Shown here in pieces: positions 43,998-54,930 of a DNA stretch of 64,000 nt (position 1 is the first letter of the stretch; the number at the start of each line of letters is the position of its first letter). The stretch covers positions 44,823,105 to 44,887,104 of the forward strand of contig OY829542.1 in assembly GCA_963691705.1 (NCBI GenBank), in the 5' to 3' direction. The position numbers and the translations under genes were made by a program. The stretch comes from Viola odorata. Its lineage: Eukaryota > Streptophyta > Magnoliopsida > Malpighiales > Violaceae. A model generated the notes under the pieces. It saw nothing but the letters and a program-made list of their open reading frames with translations, made no database searches and was not told the DNA's origin.

Positions 43998-45057
43998 TTA
44001 GGGTCGAAGCCGGTTTTTTTTAAGGTGTTTGTTTTTTTATTATTTACTTGCTTTAATATACTATTTTCGTGATTATTTGTTATACGCTTTGATGAACTAT
44101 CATACGCATCTCATGCATAGGCCCTACACCCAAGGGCCGTTTACCAAATAAGCTTAGGAGGGTAGTAGTGACGCCCTGGGACACATGTATTGGGTAGTGT
44201 TCACCAACCCCACTCAGACGAACCCCTAAAGCCAGTCGAAAGGTTGCCTGGTTCCTCAAGGAATCGGTTGACACTAGACGGCACTTTAGGGACCATTCTA
44301 TGGTATCGTCCGGGAACTTTTGACCGTTAGAAATTAGCCGACATCAAAGCCTTGCGTATACATCATTTTGTTTGTTAATAGCTTTGATTATCCTGTTTTT
44401 ACATTCTTATTTTTTCTCACATGTGAATAAAAAAAACGCAGTAAAATAATTTATTCATTTTACTGACACTTGAACTCTGTTCTTATTTTTCCGCAAGACC
44501 CATTCTGCTTGTTCAAATGACAGTGCCTACGTTACTTTGACTTGATACTTTTGGGGGAAGAGGTTTTGAGAACCAAGCTGCATGAGGGGATACGTTGAAA
44601 TCTGGTTTCATTCCCGATATTACGACCAAGATTGGGATGGAGGAAGTGGTGATACAAAAAGGAGAGATTGCGTCATTAGAATATTTTTGATGAGCAAACG
44701 GATCCCGACTCCTAAGGTTGACGACTTCAAAAGAAAGATCATGCATCGGCTACCTACGGATTTTTATCTTTTCACCCCATGTAACAATATTCCTAGACTT
44801 TGTCTACAAACCTTTGGATAGAGCTAGATAGTCAATCCAACTTATAATGGTTGTACCCTTTTTTTTGACGGAAAAATCAATGACAAAGTCCGTAATTATT
44901 CGAATAATTATGGAATGCGTTTTTCTTTCTTTCACACATCCAAAAGATATTAAACAGCTATCGCCCATTATCAAAAAAACCTTCCCCAAAATAAAACACA
45001 TATAAAACCCACCAAAAAAAAAACAAAAGGTTGACCATTGAAATAAAAACACACTCA
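43998..45057 (+). other. Untranslated leader of level 1
   Basis: No gene is supported; short frames here are not conserved or recognisable. The region is expected to be the 5' leader of an Ogre-type element. Confidence 0.5.
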
Positions 45058-45425
45058 AAAATTCAGAACGCAAGGATAGTTGTTTCTTCTCAGTTTCAGC
45101 CGCGCACTCTTTTACCTTGGCCAATATGAATGCGACTGGCTCCAAGTTTCCACTCAGCCAAAACATGAAAGACGTTGATAACAGGCTGAAGATTGCCCGT
45201 ACCAAAGATGGGATTTTTCTGGGCAGCGCATCTCTCACAAAAAAATTCAGAACGCAAGGATAGTTGTTTCTTCTTGGTTTCAGCCGCACACTCTTTTGTC
45301 TTGGCCAATATGAATGCGATTGGCTCTAAGTTTCCCCTCAGCGAAAACATGAAAGACGTTTATAATAGGCTTAAGGGTGGTCCATACCAAAGATGGGATT
45401 TTTCTGGGTAGCGCATCGCTCGCAA
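45058..45425. repeat. Tandem duplication of about 183 bp in the level 1 leader
   Basis: Two copies begin AAATTCAGAACGCAAGGATA at about 45059 and 45243 and run in parallel through CCAATATGAATGCGA, AACATGAAAGACGTT and CAAAGATGGGATTTTTCTGG. They differ at about 20 sites by eye. Confidence 0.85.
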
Positions 45426-46043
45426 ACAATTTAGACGTAAGAATGACTGAAAACATGCGGTTTCATCGAGAAACGTGATTTGTTGCCTCTCCTCGCACCG
45501 TATCAGGTCCTTGGCCTCTAGACATCATTTTGAATCCATCATCAAAGCCCATCCTTTACCAAAAGATAGGTCTTGACCCCTCGTATCTCCAAATCCATAG
45601 CATGACCCTCATCGCTCTACTCCTCGAGCTCAAGACTTTTGGACACAAGGCCTCGCTCCTCAATTGTCGACGTGCAAAACACACAAAAAAAGGCGAGGGG
45701 GGGGGAAGATTTTACAAGCATGATGACACTAGCTACTTACGTCAGTTTACTTCAAGGGTTTTCATTGATAGTATCCAAGATCACGTTGCGTCGTTAGAAT
45801 GAATGAAAACTCCCTTCGCCTCTCCACCGAAAACACCAATCCAAGATACTCCCGGTTCTCATTCCCCCTAAAAGTATCAAGTGAAAGAGTGGCCAAAAGA
45901 TTGATTAAAACAGTGTGGAGGTCTAGGGATTGCATGTCATACGCATATTATCGCTTATACTTACTTCTCTTCACTTGTTTTTTTTCAGGTTAACGATAGC
46001 TCCTCAAAAGTGAACTACTCCGCCCAGGCTTCCCATAACTAGA
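45426..46043 (+). other. Leader upstream of level 1 gag
   Basis: No convincing gene. A pyrimidine-rich TTGTTTTTTTTCAG at about 45976-45989 looks like a splice acceptor before the gag region; Ogre elements are known to be spliced, but no donor was identified. Confidence 0.35.
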
Positions 46044-46990
46044 ATGCAAACACAAAAAATGACAGAGCAGGCTAAGATATCAAAAGCAAGGATAGAGAAG
46101 TTGGAAGAACAAGTTCGGGTTGCTACAGAACGAGTACTGCAAGCCGAAAGAGAATGGGATGAGATGGCACTTATCTTCTTGTCAAATGCTACAAGCCTTA
46201 TAGTCAGACAAGGTACAAGCACTCCAAGTAGTGTACCTCTTTTGACTAGACCTACATTCAAGTTCGGTGAGAATGAGGACCATCCGGAATCCCAATATTT
46301 CCACCCGTCTCGGGAACATTCCACTCAAGTCATAACCCCTAAACCTTTGGAAACTCAGCTTCCTAGTATTGATCAGTCTCAGCTGCATTTCTCATATGAT
46401 ATCCCTTATAACCTAGCTCTAGGGGCTGAAAGAGTTGAGCAGAGAATCAAGTCAAGAAAGGTTGAAACATCCCCGCAGAGAGCACTTCGTACTAAGGAAG
46501 ACGTTAGCTTCGTTTCTCGTCAGCCTGGTTATGGGCGACCTTTCCTGCCACCACCACCATACCCTTCACCATCACTATATCAACCCACTATTTTCCCTTC
46601 CTCATCAATGCCCATCACCAGTGTGACTCCTCAATACCCGACATCATTTTTACCCTTCCCGCCACCAACATCACGACCTACACAACCTAGACCATATAAC
46701 CCACCAAAAAAGCCAAGAAACCAAAACAACCATCAGAACCGGGGACCACTGCCACCTCTTCCAATCCCATTGGGGGAGATTTAGTAACATCTCTTGGCGG
46801 CTGGGCAAATTATGCCCACCCCAACCTGACCTCAACGACCTCCCTACCCAAAGTGGTTTGATCCTAATACTAGATGCAAGTACCATGCTGGAGTTCAGAG
46901 GCACGCACTAGAAAACTGCATCGCCTTTAAAGGAAAGGTTCATCACTTAATCAAGAGCGGATGGGTCTCCTTTGAAAGTCCAACCAAAGG
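46044..46990 (+). pseudogene. Ogre/Tat-type gag of level 1
   Basis: ATG 46044 opens a 246-codon frame. A coiled coil (KISKARIEKLEEQVRVATER, residues about 10-40) is followed by a Pro/Ser/Tyr-rich part typical of the C-terminal half of these gags (PPPPYPSPSLYQPT, NHQNRGPLPPLPIP). It stops at 46784. In a shifted frame, 46795-46980 reads LLAAGQIMPTPT, then YPKWFDPNTRCKYHAGVQRH and LIKSGWVSF, the gag zinc-binding motif C-x2-H-x5-H-x3-C of this lineage. The N-terminal gag core found in full elements is missing or unrecognisable. The LINE insertion follows at 47299. Confidence 0.75.
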
Positions 46991-47280
46991 ACCTAACACA
47001 ACCATCGAACCTTTTCCAAGATAGGCCCTGGGTAGTGGAAGAGAGAGTGTTATTTCGAGAGAAGAGATTGTGGATTCCTTGGACCGGTGCATCATCAGAC
47101 CCGACCCTCCGTACTTACAATCTTGAAAGAGAAGGGGCTTGTGTACAACTGGATAACTACCGTATTCCCATGGTGGCCTATAATATATATGCATGTTTTT
47201 GTTGTTTTGTAGAAACCCTTTTGTAAGAAGTCACGTTCCCCTTTTATAAATATATGGCTTTCTTTGTTATATCAATGCTT

Positions 47281-47298
47281 GTACTTTTCACATCCCTT
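47281..47298. repeat. LINE target-site duplication, left
   Basis: GTACTTTTCACATCCCTT, repeated exactly at 53848-53865. Confidence 0.9.
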
Positions 47299-47337
47299 TT
47301 TTTTTTTTTTTTTTTTGACGGGGAAGATAACCATATA

Positions 47338-50300
47338 TTAGACACCATCAGCAGAAACAAAAGGCGCGATCGCCTCGGGGCATTCCCCTAACCAAACATT
47401 TCCTAATCTGGAAATCAGAGCCAAACGACCTAACTCGTGAGCTGGGACGTTGGAGAATCTACTAGTATGCGAAAAGGAGCAGCAATGAAACGAAGAAGCA
47501 AGGCGGTGAACCTCTTCCAGCACCAAACCCGAGTAATTTAAAGGGAAATCACCACTAGACAGAGCCAAGATGTTCTGGAGGCAGTCCGACTCAATGATGA
47601 TCCTCTCGCAACCCCACTGCCTGGCTTGAAACATAGCATCTCGCATCGCTAAGGCCTCGGCCGTTTGCGGGACAGACCTGTTGGGGAGGAAAATGGCCCC
47701 GGAGAAGATAATTCCACCCCTATCGTTACGAGCGATAAAGCCGAGACCTAAGCCCGTGGCTCCAACAGCAGCGTCAGTGTTGACTTTAATCACTCCAGCC
47801 GGCGGAGGCTCCCAACTAGGCAACAAGGGCTGGATCAGCTGGGGAGAGGGGGGAGGGGGACTCTGCTGCGATCCCCGGGCCTCAACAAAATCAGCTAAGA
47901 ACTTACCGGCCCTAAAGAAGACCTCAGAGGCCGACTCAGCCCGCTGGCAGAAAATCCTACGATTTCGCGAAGTCCAAAGCGACCAGAGAATGGCCAGAAG
48001 CAGCTCGACATCCGGAAGGTCAAGAGCCCCCCTAGCAGCAGAAAGCCAAACAACCCAATTCTGCCCATGCCCCGGAGGGATCCTGCTCCAGTGATCAAAC
48101 CTAGCCCACACCTCGGAAGCGAAAGGGCAAGACAACAGCAAGTGTGAAGCCGATTCCGCCTCCCCATTGCAGCAAGGGCAAACCGGGTCTAAAGCAAGGC
48201 CCCTTCTACCCAGATTAACTCTGGTCGGGAGGGAGTCATTCCCCAATCTCCAAATAAAATTCTTCAACTTCGGCGGAATAGACAGGCCCCATAAAAATTT
48301 CCACCAACCTCCAGACAGGGCAGAATTCGTCTGCGTACTAGTTGTAACAAGATTGTGGTAACCACTGCGAACCGAGTACTTACCACTAGTAGTCCCCCTC
48401 CACACAAGAGTATCATTCGCCCCATTCCGAACAAGCGGCAGGCTTAGAATTTCTGATATCTCCCGCGGTAAAAAGAGTTGTTCCACAAGATCGGATTTCC
48501 AACACCGCCGATCTGAATCGATAAGCTCGGCCACAGTGGCCTCCTCCCCAAGCATCGAGACAGGGGATGAGATCATCCCATCCGAAACCGAGGGGAGCCA
48601 AGGAACCTTCCAAATCCTGATATTCCTCCCATTCCCCACCCGCCAAAAACAACCATTCTGGAGAACCTCACGACCAGCAAGAATGCTCCGCCAGACGACG
48701 CTAGGATGAGAACCCACACCGGCTTCCAGGAAGTCAGAATGCGGAAAATATCGCGCTTTCAAGATCTTGGCGAGCAGAGAGTTCGGGTGCTTATGAATCC
48801 TCCAGCCCTGCTTGGCAAGAAGGGCCAGGTTAAATTCCCTCACCTTCCTAAAACCCAAACCACCCACCTCCTTAGACCGACAAAGCTTATCCCAGGAAAC
48901 CCAGTGCAACTTGCGCTCATCCTCACGACCCCCCCACCAAAACCTTCTAGTAGCTTTTTCCAGATCATCGCAAATGGAAATAGGGATCTCAAAACAACTC
49001 ATCAGATACGTAGGAATAGACTAGATGACCGATTTAATCAAGACTTCCCTCCCTGCCTGGGACAACCTTTTCTCATTCCAACCCCCCAACCTCTTACAGA
49101 CTCTGTCTCGGATCGAAGCAAATATCCTTTTCTTGTCCCTACCAAAGGAGACAGGGAGACCGAGGTAAGAGCCAAAGGAATCTGTAACCACCATCCCAAG
49201 TCTGGCAGCTACACGCGACTTGACTCCAGAACTCACATTCTTACTGAAGAAGACCGCCGATTTATCAAGGTTGACCTTCTGACCAGACGCTTCCTCGTAA
49301 TCCTTTAAAATCGAATTAACTACTCCTGCCTCTTCCACCTCAGCCCTACTAAAAATAAGGCTATCATCAGCATAGAACAAGTGGCTAATATCAGGACTAC
49401 CATGACAAACCGAGTAACCGTGAATCCTGTTGGCTGAGGCAGCAGCCTGAAACATAGCCGAAAGACCCTCAGCACACAGGAGGAAAAGGTAGGGAGATAA
49501 CGGGTCACCCTGACGAAGGCCTCTCTCAGGGCGGAAAGAGGGGCCAGGAGCCCCATTGAGAAGGATGGAGTAAGAGACCGAATTAACACAGCGCATGACA
49601 AGCGAGATCCAACGGTCAGAGAAACCGAGCCGGGACATGATCGCTTCGAGGTAGCTCCACTCAACTCTATCATAAGCCTTACTCATATCAAGTTTAACAC
49701 TCATCCAACCAGGCCCGGAGCGTTTAATATTCATCCCATGAAAAATCTCCTGAGCAATCAGGGCGGAATCAGTGATAAGTCTGCCCGGAACGAAAGCACT
49801 CTGATTGTCCGCCACAATACAGGGAAGAATCTTCTTCAGGCGATTCGCCATCACCTTAGTGATCAATTTGAAAACAACGTTACACAGGCTGATAGGGCGA
49901 AACTGGGAGCAAGTAGTAGGGTTGGCAACTTTAGGAATAAGGGTGATGAAGGTGTGATTAAGGTAACTCGGGTCCTCTCCCTCGTTGAGGATACCAAGCA
50001 CTGCTTTACAGACAGGGGCTTCCAAGAAGGACCAGAACTTTTGAAAAAAGAGAGGAGGCATCCCATCCGGGCCAGGGGCCTTCGTGGGGTGCATCTGCTT
50101 AAGGGCTCTAAAGACTTCATCACTAGTGAAGACCCGGTCAAGACTCAGATTCATGTAACTAGAGACACGCGGAGTGACAGCTTGGAGAACCGGAGACTCA
50201 AGATTGCAACCTCCAGAAGAGAATAAAGATTTATAAAACTCAAGGAAAGTCCTCTCCACATCCCCCTGATTCACCCTCCAGATACCCGACTCATCAAGGA

Positions 50301-51444
50301 TGCGGGAAATAGTGTTCTTCTTCTTCCGTTGGGAGGCTCTAGCGTGAAAGAATTTGGAATTTCTATCACCCTCCCCAAGCCAGAGGACCCGGGACCGTTG
50401 CTTCCACATAATCTCCTCCCTATAAATAAGCTCCTCGATCTCCTTACTAACACGATCAATCTCCTCGAGAGTGGGGTCCGAAGCAGGCAGGTGGAGAAGA
50501 AACCCAAGGTGATCTCTCTTCTGGACAATTGACGCATGGACATTACCGAACACCTCCTTACTCCACTTAGATAGTTCTACCCCACAAAGCTTCAGGCACT
50601 GATCAAGCGGGTCACGGGACTCCCGGAAATCCGATCCACTCCACATATCTCTGACGAACTCAAAACACGACTCCTCCCGGAGCCAAGCCGCCTCAAAACG
50701 AAACACCCTGCCTCTCTGGGTCTTGTGGCGATCAGCAGTGAGCTTGATCAGAATCGGGCAATGATCCGACCCAATACGGGGAAGGTGCATGACCTTAGCC
50801 TCGGGGAAGCAACTCCTCCACTCATCAGTAGCCGCCCCTCTGTCAAGCCTTTCCCTAATGCTACTACTCCCCCGTTGGTTATTGGTCCAAGTGAATTTCG
50901 GGCCAACGAACCCAAGATCGATAAGATTACAATCGTTCAGGGCACAACGGAAAGCATCCATCTCGGCAAACATCTTATGTAAACCACCCTGCTTCTCATG
51001 GGCCCACAACACCTCGTTAAAATCCCCCACACACAGCCAAGGGAGACGACTCTTATCTTTAATGGATCGGAGCAAATCCCAGGTCTTATATTTCTCCGTA
51101 GAGCGAGGCCACCCGTAGATCCCGGTAAATCTCCAAGGGGGGGTATTAGAGAGACCGTTGAGTAATTCAATATCAATACAATGGACATCACAGTGTAAAA
51201 CGTTCACAGATAAATCATTCCGGCACATAACAGCTAAACCCCCTCTCCTATTATCACCCTCACAATCAACCGCAAGAACGTAGGGGAAAGACCATTTTTT
51301 ATTAAGATTGTGAAACTCATCCGCATACAACTTAGTTTCAGACAGGAAAACTAAGCAGGGAAACTCTAAACCTAGTAATTTAGAGAAAATCGCTCCTGCC
51401 TGAGGGTTTCCCAGCCCTCGGCAGTTCCAGGCTAGAAGACTCAT
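47338..51444 (-). pseudogene. LINE ORF2: endonuclease, reverse transcriptase, zf-RVT and RNase H, one stop
   Basis: ATG 51444 (MSLLAWNCRGLGNPQ). The AP-endonuclease domain occupies about the first 230 residues (LSETK, VGDFNEVLWAHEK, TWTNNQRG, SDHCPI). The RT follows (KAPGPDGMPPLFFQK, FRPISLCNV, FVPGRLITDSALIAQE, MSKAYDRVEW, GLRQGDPLSPYLF, FYADDSLIF at about residue 705). After a TAG at 49023-49021, where related LINEs usually have Gln, come zf-RVT (PPKLKNFIWRLGNDSLPTR, CPCCNGEAESASHLL) and RNase H (VNTDAA, AEALAMRDAM, IIESDC). Total 1368 codons. The stop is a single change, so the parent was probably functional. Confidence 0.93.
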
Positions 51445-53021
51445 GTCTCTGGGCGGGGTTGCTCAGCAACCGCCGCCGGACTAGTGCCACCATCAGTCTC
51501 CCAATGCACAACTCTTCTTTTCCTGTACAAAGGAATGGACTGATCCTCGCTGTCTCCCATCTCGAGGGCTGCCCCATCTCTCTTCCCAGATCGCGGAATG
51601 CTTTTCCGAGCAGTATGGATGATCCTAGCACCACCCCGAGATTTCTTAGGCTTGCCAACTTTCCCAGTCACCAACACCTGCTTCTGAGTGCCCACATTTT
51701 TGTCACAGGTATTGAAACTAAACTCAAAATCAGGCATCAAAGGAGAGGGGGGTTGTGGGACCTCCTCCGGGTCCTCCTCCGGGTCCTCTTCCGGGTCCTC
51801 CTCAGCAGAGAAATCTGGAGTAGCCGACTGGCTCACACCAGCGGACGCCAGGGGCCCAGGGGCTCCCACCAGCCCTCCCCTGTTATCACCACCAGCTTGC
51901 TCCCAAACTTCAGGACCAGGGGAGTTGACATCGACATCCGGCAAGTCATGCCCAGTCTCAGTGGACTTCTGACCATGTTCAGTAAAAGAGCGGACCGAGG
52001 TCAAAAGGTGGTTCTCAAACCTGTTAAGGTCATGCCCAACATCTTGCAATTTCTCCAGAACCCCACCATCAATAACTACTTTCTTCAGCCGCTCCACAAT
52101 GCAGTCTAACCTCGAAATCTCAGCACTCCCTCTCTCTACTGAAGCCGGAGGACGACCACCCTGGACAGATCTTGAACCCAAACTTTCTACAGGACCAATC
52201 ACATTTCCAGTAGGACCAGTCCTCCTGAAAAAAGAATTATTCCAGGAATTCCCATGGACCAGGCTGCCACTGGACTCATCCCCACGACCCTTGGGTCTGA
52301 AGAAGTTTTCATATGGAAGTGGCTTCTTACCCAGAGGATCAGTCTTGAAAAGGGATTTGCAGTTCTGGTGAGTATGACCCAATATACCACAAAAATAGCA
52401 AGCATTCGGGAGATGTTCATATTCAGCCGAGAAAACAAAATCTTTACCCTTCAAGTTGGAGAGTTTAATTTCTGTCACCAGGGGGCGCTCCACGTCGATC
52501 TCAATTCTCACCTTCACCCATCCACTAACCCGTTCAAGATCCTCTTCCTCAACCGAAACGAAAGATCCAAGCTTGTTAGCCATGATCCGGATGTTATTCT
52601 TGGTGCGGAGGTTCAGCGGAATGTCGAGCAGGCGGACCGAGAAAATAGAAGAGTTCAACTCCACATCCAATAATTGCTCATCACCAAACACCCTTCTGAG
52701 AACCACCAAACTTCGATTCCATAGCCACGGGGTCCTGGCTAGCACCCTGGATAGGTCATCCTCAAGCTCGAACTGAAACAGAAAGCGGTTCGGCGCTAAG
52801 GTCGTGATCCGCACCTCCCCCAAAAGGCACCAAAGTTCCCGCATGCGGTTAAAGAAAGCACCAGCAGCTCCAGGACTAAGGCTATGGGCTCCAAGGATTT
52901 TCCCGAGCAGGAGGGAACATTTCACTTCTGCCAAGCTTTCAAGCACCACCCGATCGGTAGCCCCACCCACGGGCTCTCCCCCGATCGAATGGTCCACAAT
53001 ATCCACACCCTCCAGAGACAT
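51441..53021 (-). CDS. LINE ORF1: DUF4283 / zf-CCHC_4 RNA-binding protein
   Basis: The start is taken at ATG 53021 (MSLEGVDIVDHS) because the upstream open stretch (to 53447) encodes a hydrophobic sequence not typical of the family. The 526-residue protein has an RNA-binding region of the DUF4283 type (about 20-190; FLFQFELEDDLSRVLARTPW, NNIRIMANKLGSF) and a zinc knuckle CYFCGILGHTHQNC (C-x2-C-x4-H-x4-C). A long disordered tail includes an EEDPEEDPEEDPEE repeat and a basic segment. It ends with TGA overlapping the ORF2 ATG (ATGA). The frame is intact. The role is binding LINE RNA in the ribonucleoprotein particle. Confidence 0.9.
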   Translation of the reverse strand: MSLEGVDIVDHSIGGEPVGGATDRVVLESLAEVKCSLLLGKILGAHSLSPGAAGAFFNRMRELWCLLGEVRITTLAPNRFLFQFELEDDLSRVLARTPWLWNRSLVVLRRVFGDEQLLDVELNSSIFSVRLLDIPLNLRTKNNIRIMANKLGSFVSVEEEDLERVSGWVKVRIEIDVERPLVTEIKLSNLKGKDFVFSAEYEHLPNACYFCGILGHTHQNCKSLFKTDPLGKKPLPYENFFRPKGRGDESSGSLVHGNSWNNSFFRRTGPTGNVIGPVESLGSRSVQGGRPPASVERGSAEISRLDCIVERLKKVVIDGGVLEKLQDVGHDLNRFENHLLTSVRSFTEHGQKSTETGHDLPDVDVNSPGPEVWEQAGGDNRGGLVGAPGPLASAGVSQSATPDFSAEEDPEEDPEEDPEEVPQPPSPLMPDFEFSFNTCDKNVGTQKQVLVTGKVGKPKKSRGGARIIHTARKSIPRSGKRDGAALEMGDSEDQSIPLYRKRRVVHWETDGGTSPAAVAEQPRPET

Positions 53022-53400
53022 TCCTTTAGTTTTATCTTTTCTCTTGAGGAGGTAACGGGTAAACAGCAAGTTCAAGGAAAGGAAACTAGAAACAGAAGCA
53101 AAGAGGGAAGGATGGGAGGTGATAGAAGCGGGTTGCATAGCCTTAGGATACATAAATATGACAAAGAATAGGACAGCACTAGAGAAGGACGCACGGAGCA
53201 CTGGACAAGGAACAAGAATAAAACTTGGGGCCAGAACCCGCCGGAAAACCAAGAAGGGGAGATGGGGACAGACGCAAGGAAAGGAGAGACCACAACGGGA
53301 AAAAACGAAACACAAGGAAAAAAAGCACAGGGAACAACAAGGCAACAGAATAATTAGGAAATATAGGAGAGGAGACAGGAAAACATGTAAAGCCAACTTA

Positions 53401-53521
53401 CTTGACCAATGTGAGAGAGTGGGATGGCCCACGGCCCATGCAAGCATGCACTAGCAATACAGCCTTTGACCAAGGCGAGATAGTGGGGTGGCCCACAACC
53501 CGTGCAAGCAAGCACCAGCAA
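53401..53521. repeat. Tandem duplication in the LINE 5' UTR
   Basis: Two copies with a period of about 63 bp share TTGACCAA(T/G)G(T/C)GAGA, AGTGGG(A/G)TGGCCCAC and ATGCAAGCA/GTGCAAGCA blocks. They lie near the 5' end of the element, where the promoter is expected. Confidence 0.7.
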
Positions 53522-53865
53522 ACCGTCCCAACACCTCGCCGGACCGGAGAGCAGCAAGCCGAGAGAGAAGACAGCGCGGCCGAAGACCGGGAGACAGGAC
53601 GGAGGGCAAACACCGAACAGGGCCGGCAAACCGAACTAGACTAAAGGGAGGACCCAGGAAACCCAAACACCTACCCAAGGAAACAGAAGAAGGAGGATAA
53701 AGAGCAAAGAACGGCACGGACAGGAGCTGACTGAAGAGGAAGCTAGAGGACGACGGAGGAAAAAAGGATCAGACGGGAGACTTACAAGAAGCCAAGACAA
53801 AGAAGCTGAGGAAGACCTCTGAACAAATTAGAGCTATAGCAGCCAGAGTACTTTTCACATCCCTT

Positions 53866-54470
53866 AGAATGAGGTTAAATTAGATTTGTCCAAAAAAAAA
53901 CAAAAAAAAACAAAAACTAACTATGTCATTTCGGGTGAGGAAATTGCCGCCTCCACCAAGGACGAGTTTGAGATTCCACGCGGATTAGCTTAAAATTCTT
54001 AGGGGGCAAGCGCTTGAAATAAGTAATCACACTTTATGGGAGGGGTAAAGCGCGAAGGGTAGTAATTCACAACCATGGGCTTTATACGTCATTCCTACAA
54101 ATGCTATAGCTCGTCGCCACGATAGGATAGAGGAGTCCTCCTCCTACTGGGCCCCAGCATTGCTCCCAACTTCGGACTCAAATTTCAAGCGATGGATAAA
54201 TATTTCATTCGGTCACACACAGTCACTCCCGGCAAACTCTCTCCGTGTACATGCACGATAACCATACTACAAAACCAAGACGACCGAGGAGTGAATCAAG
54301 GAAATTTTTGGGTTTGCCTCTCCTTTGTTGCACGATATGGGGATCCTCTACGTCGAACAGATCTCTTTGCAACAGTCAATGCATCCGCAACAAGTACCCT
54401 CCTAAAGCGGTTGGTTAACCGTCTACACAATATTGATTAAATTCGAAGTCACTTTTCCATCGTATTGAAT
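53866..54470 (+). other. Level 1 interior after the LINE
   Basis: The gag-pol region continues, but no frame can be followed. Two A-runs separated by C lie at about 53893-53911. Confidence 0.4.
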
Positions 54471-54930
54471 CCACACGACGGGGGCCGCTCCTTCTTCTTG
54501 GCATCAATGCATCAAGTATGTAAAAGATGATATCCTCATCACGATAAAGGTGGAGGAAGCTTTGATCCCAGGAAAGCATTCTACCATGCCCTACTTCAAA
54601 ACCACCGAAACATTGGAGAGCTCATTCCAAGCCCCCGAAGTCATGAATGCAGACGGATAGCAAAAGATGACTCTCAGCTAGGGAAAATGCTAGGACCCAC
54701 ACTATCAGGAGCAAAGAGCCTAGCATCACCTAAGAACTTCGGAGACCGTTTCGGATTAGGGTATCAACCAACCAAGGCCGATCTCGTTAGGGTCTCAAAG
54801 GAAAAGAAAGAGAGGCCTCTAGCCAAGCTGTTTGGGCATCCTACGCCTTCTCATGGCATGGGTATCCCGCGAGTTAGAACCACTTTCCCTTTTTGCGGCC
54901 GAAATTGTCAAACTCGGATTCAACCATAAG
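54471..54930 (+). pseudogene. Protease-proximal pol remnant of level 1
   Basis: Reading across frames gives GRSFFLASMHQVCKR near 54484 and FGDRFGLGYQPTKADLVRVS with KEKKERPLAKLFG near 54735-54830. These are the G-patch-like RFGLGYxPT motif and following basic stretch found in Ogre/Tat polyproteins between protease and RT. No RT follows in the remaining 3.2 kb before the 3' LTR. Stops and frameshifts are frequent. Confidence 0.55.

Larger units (their letters stand above)
47299..53847 (-). mobile_element. Full-length plant L1-type LINE, nearly intact
   Basis: On the minus strand: 5' UTR (53847-53022), ORF1 (53021-51441), ORF2 (51444-47338), a 3' UTR of about 20 nt, and a poly(A) tail (poly-T on the plus strand, 47299-47316). 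An exact 18-bp duplication flanks it. The length (6.5 kb), both ORFs, and only one in-frame stop mark it as a recent insertion, younger than the broken gag it interrupts. Confidence 0.95.

Noticed and set aside
44860..44880. Poly-T followed by GACGG, like the LINE 3' end at 47299-47321
   Set aside because: Only about a dozen bases agree and there is no target duplication or LINE sequence beside it.
51459..52109. Long plus-strand frame opposite LINE ORF1, and others across 48700-53500
   Set aside because: They are mirror frames of the conserved LINE ORFs, with no family features of their own.
53022..53447. Hydrophobic N-terminal extension of LINE ORF1
   Set aside because: ORF1 proteins of this type begin near MSLEGVD; the upstream part looks like translated 5' UTR. 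Not included in the gene.
54192..54440. 82-codon frame in the level 1 interior
   Set aside because: No recognisable domain and surrounded by broken pol sequence; probably chance.
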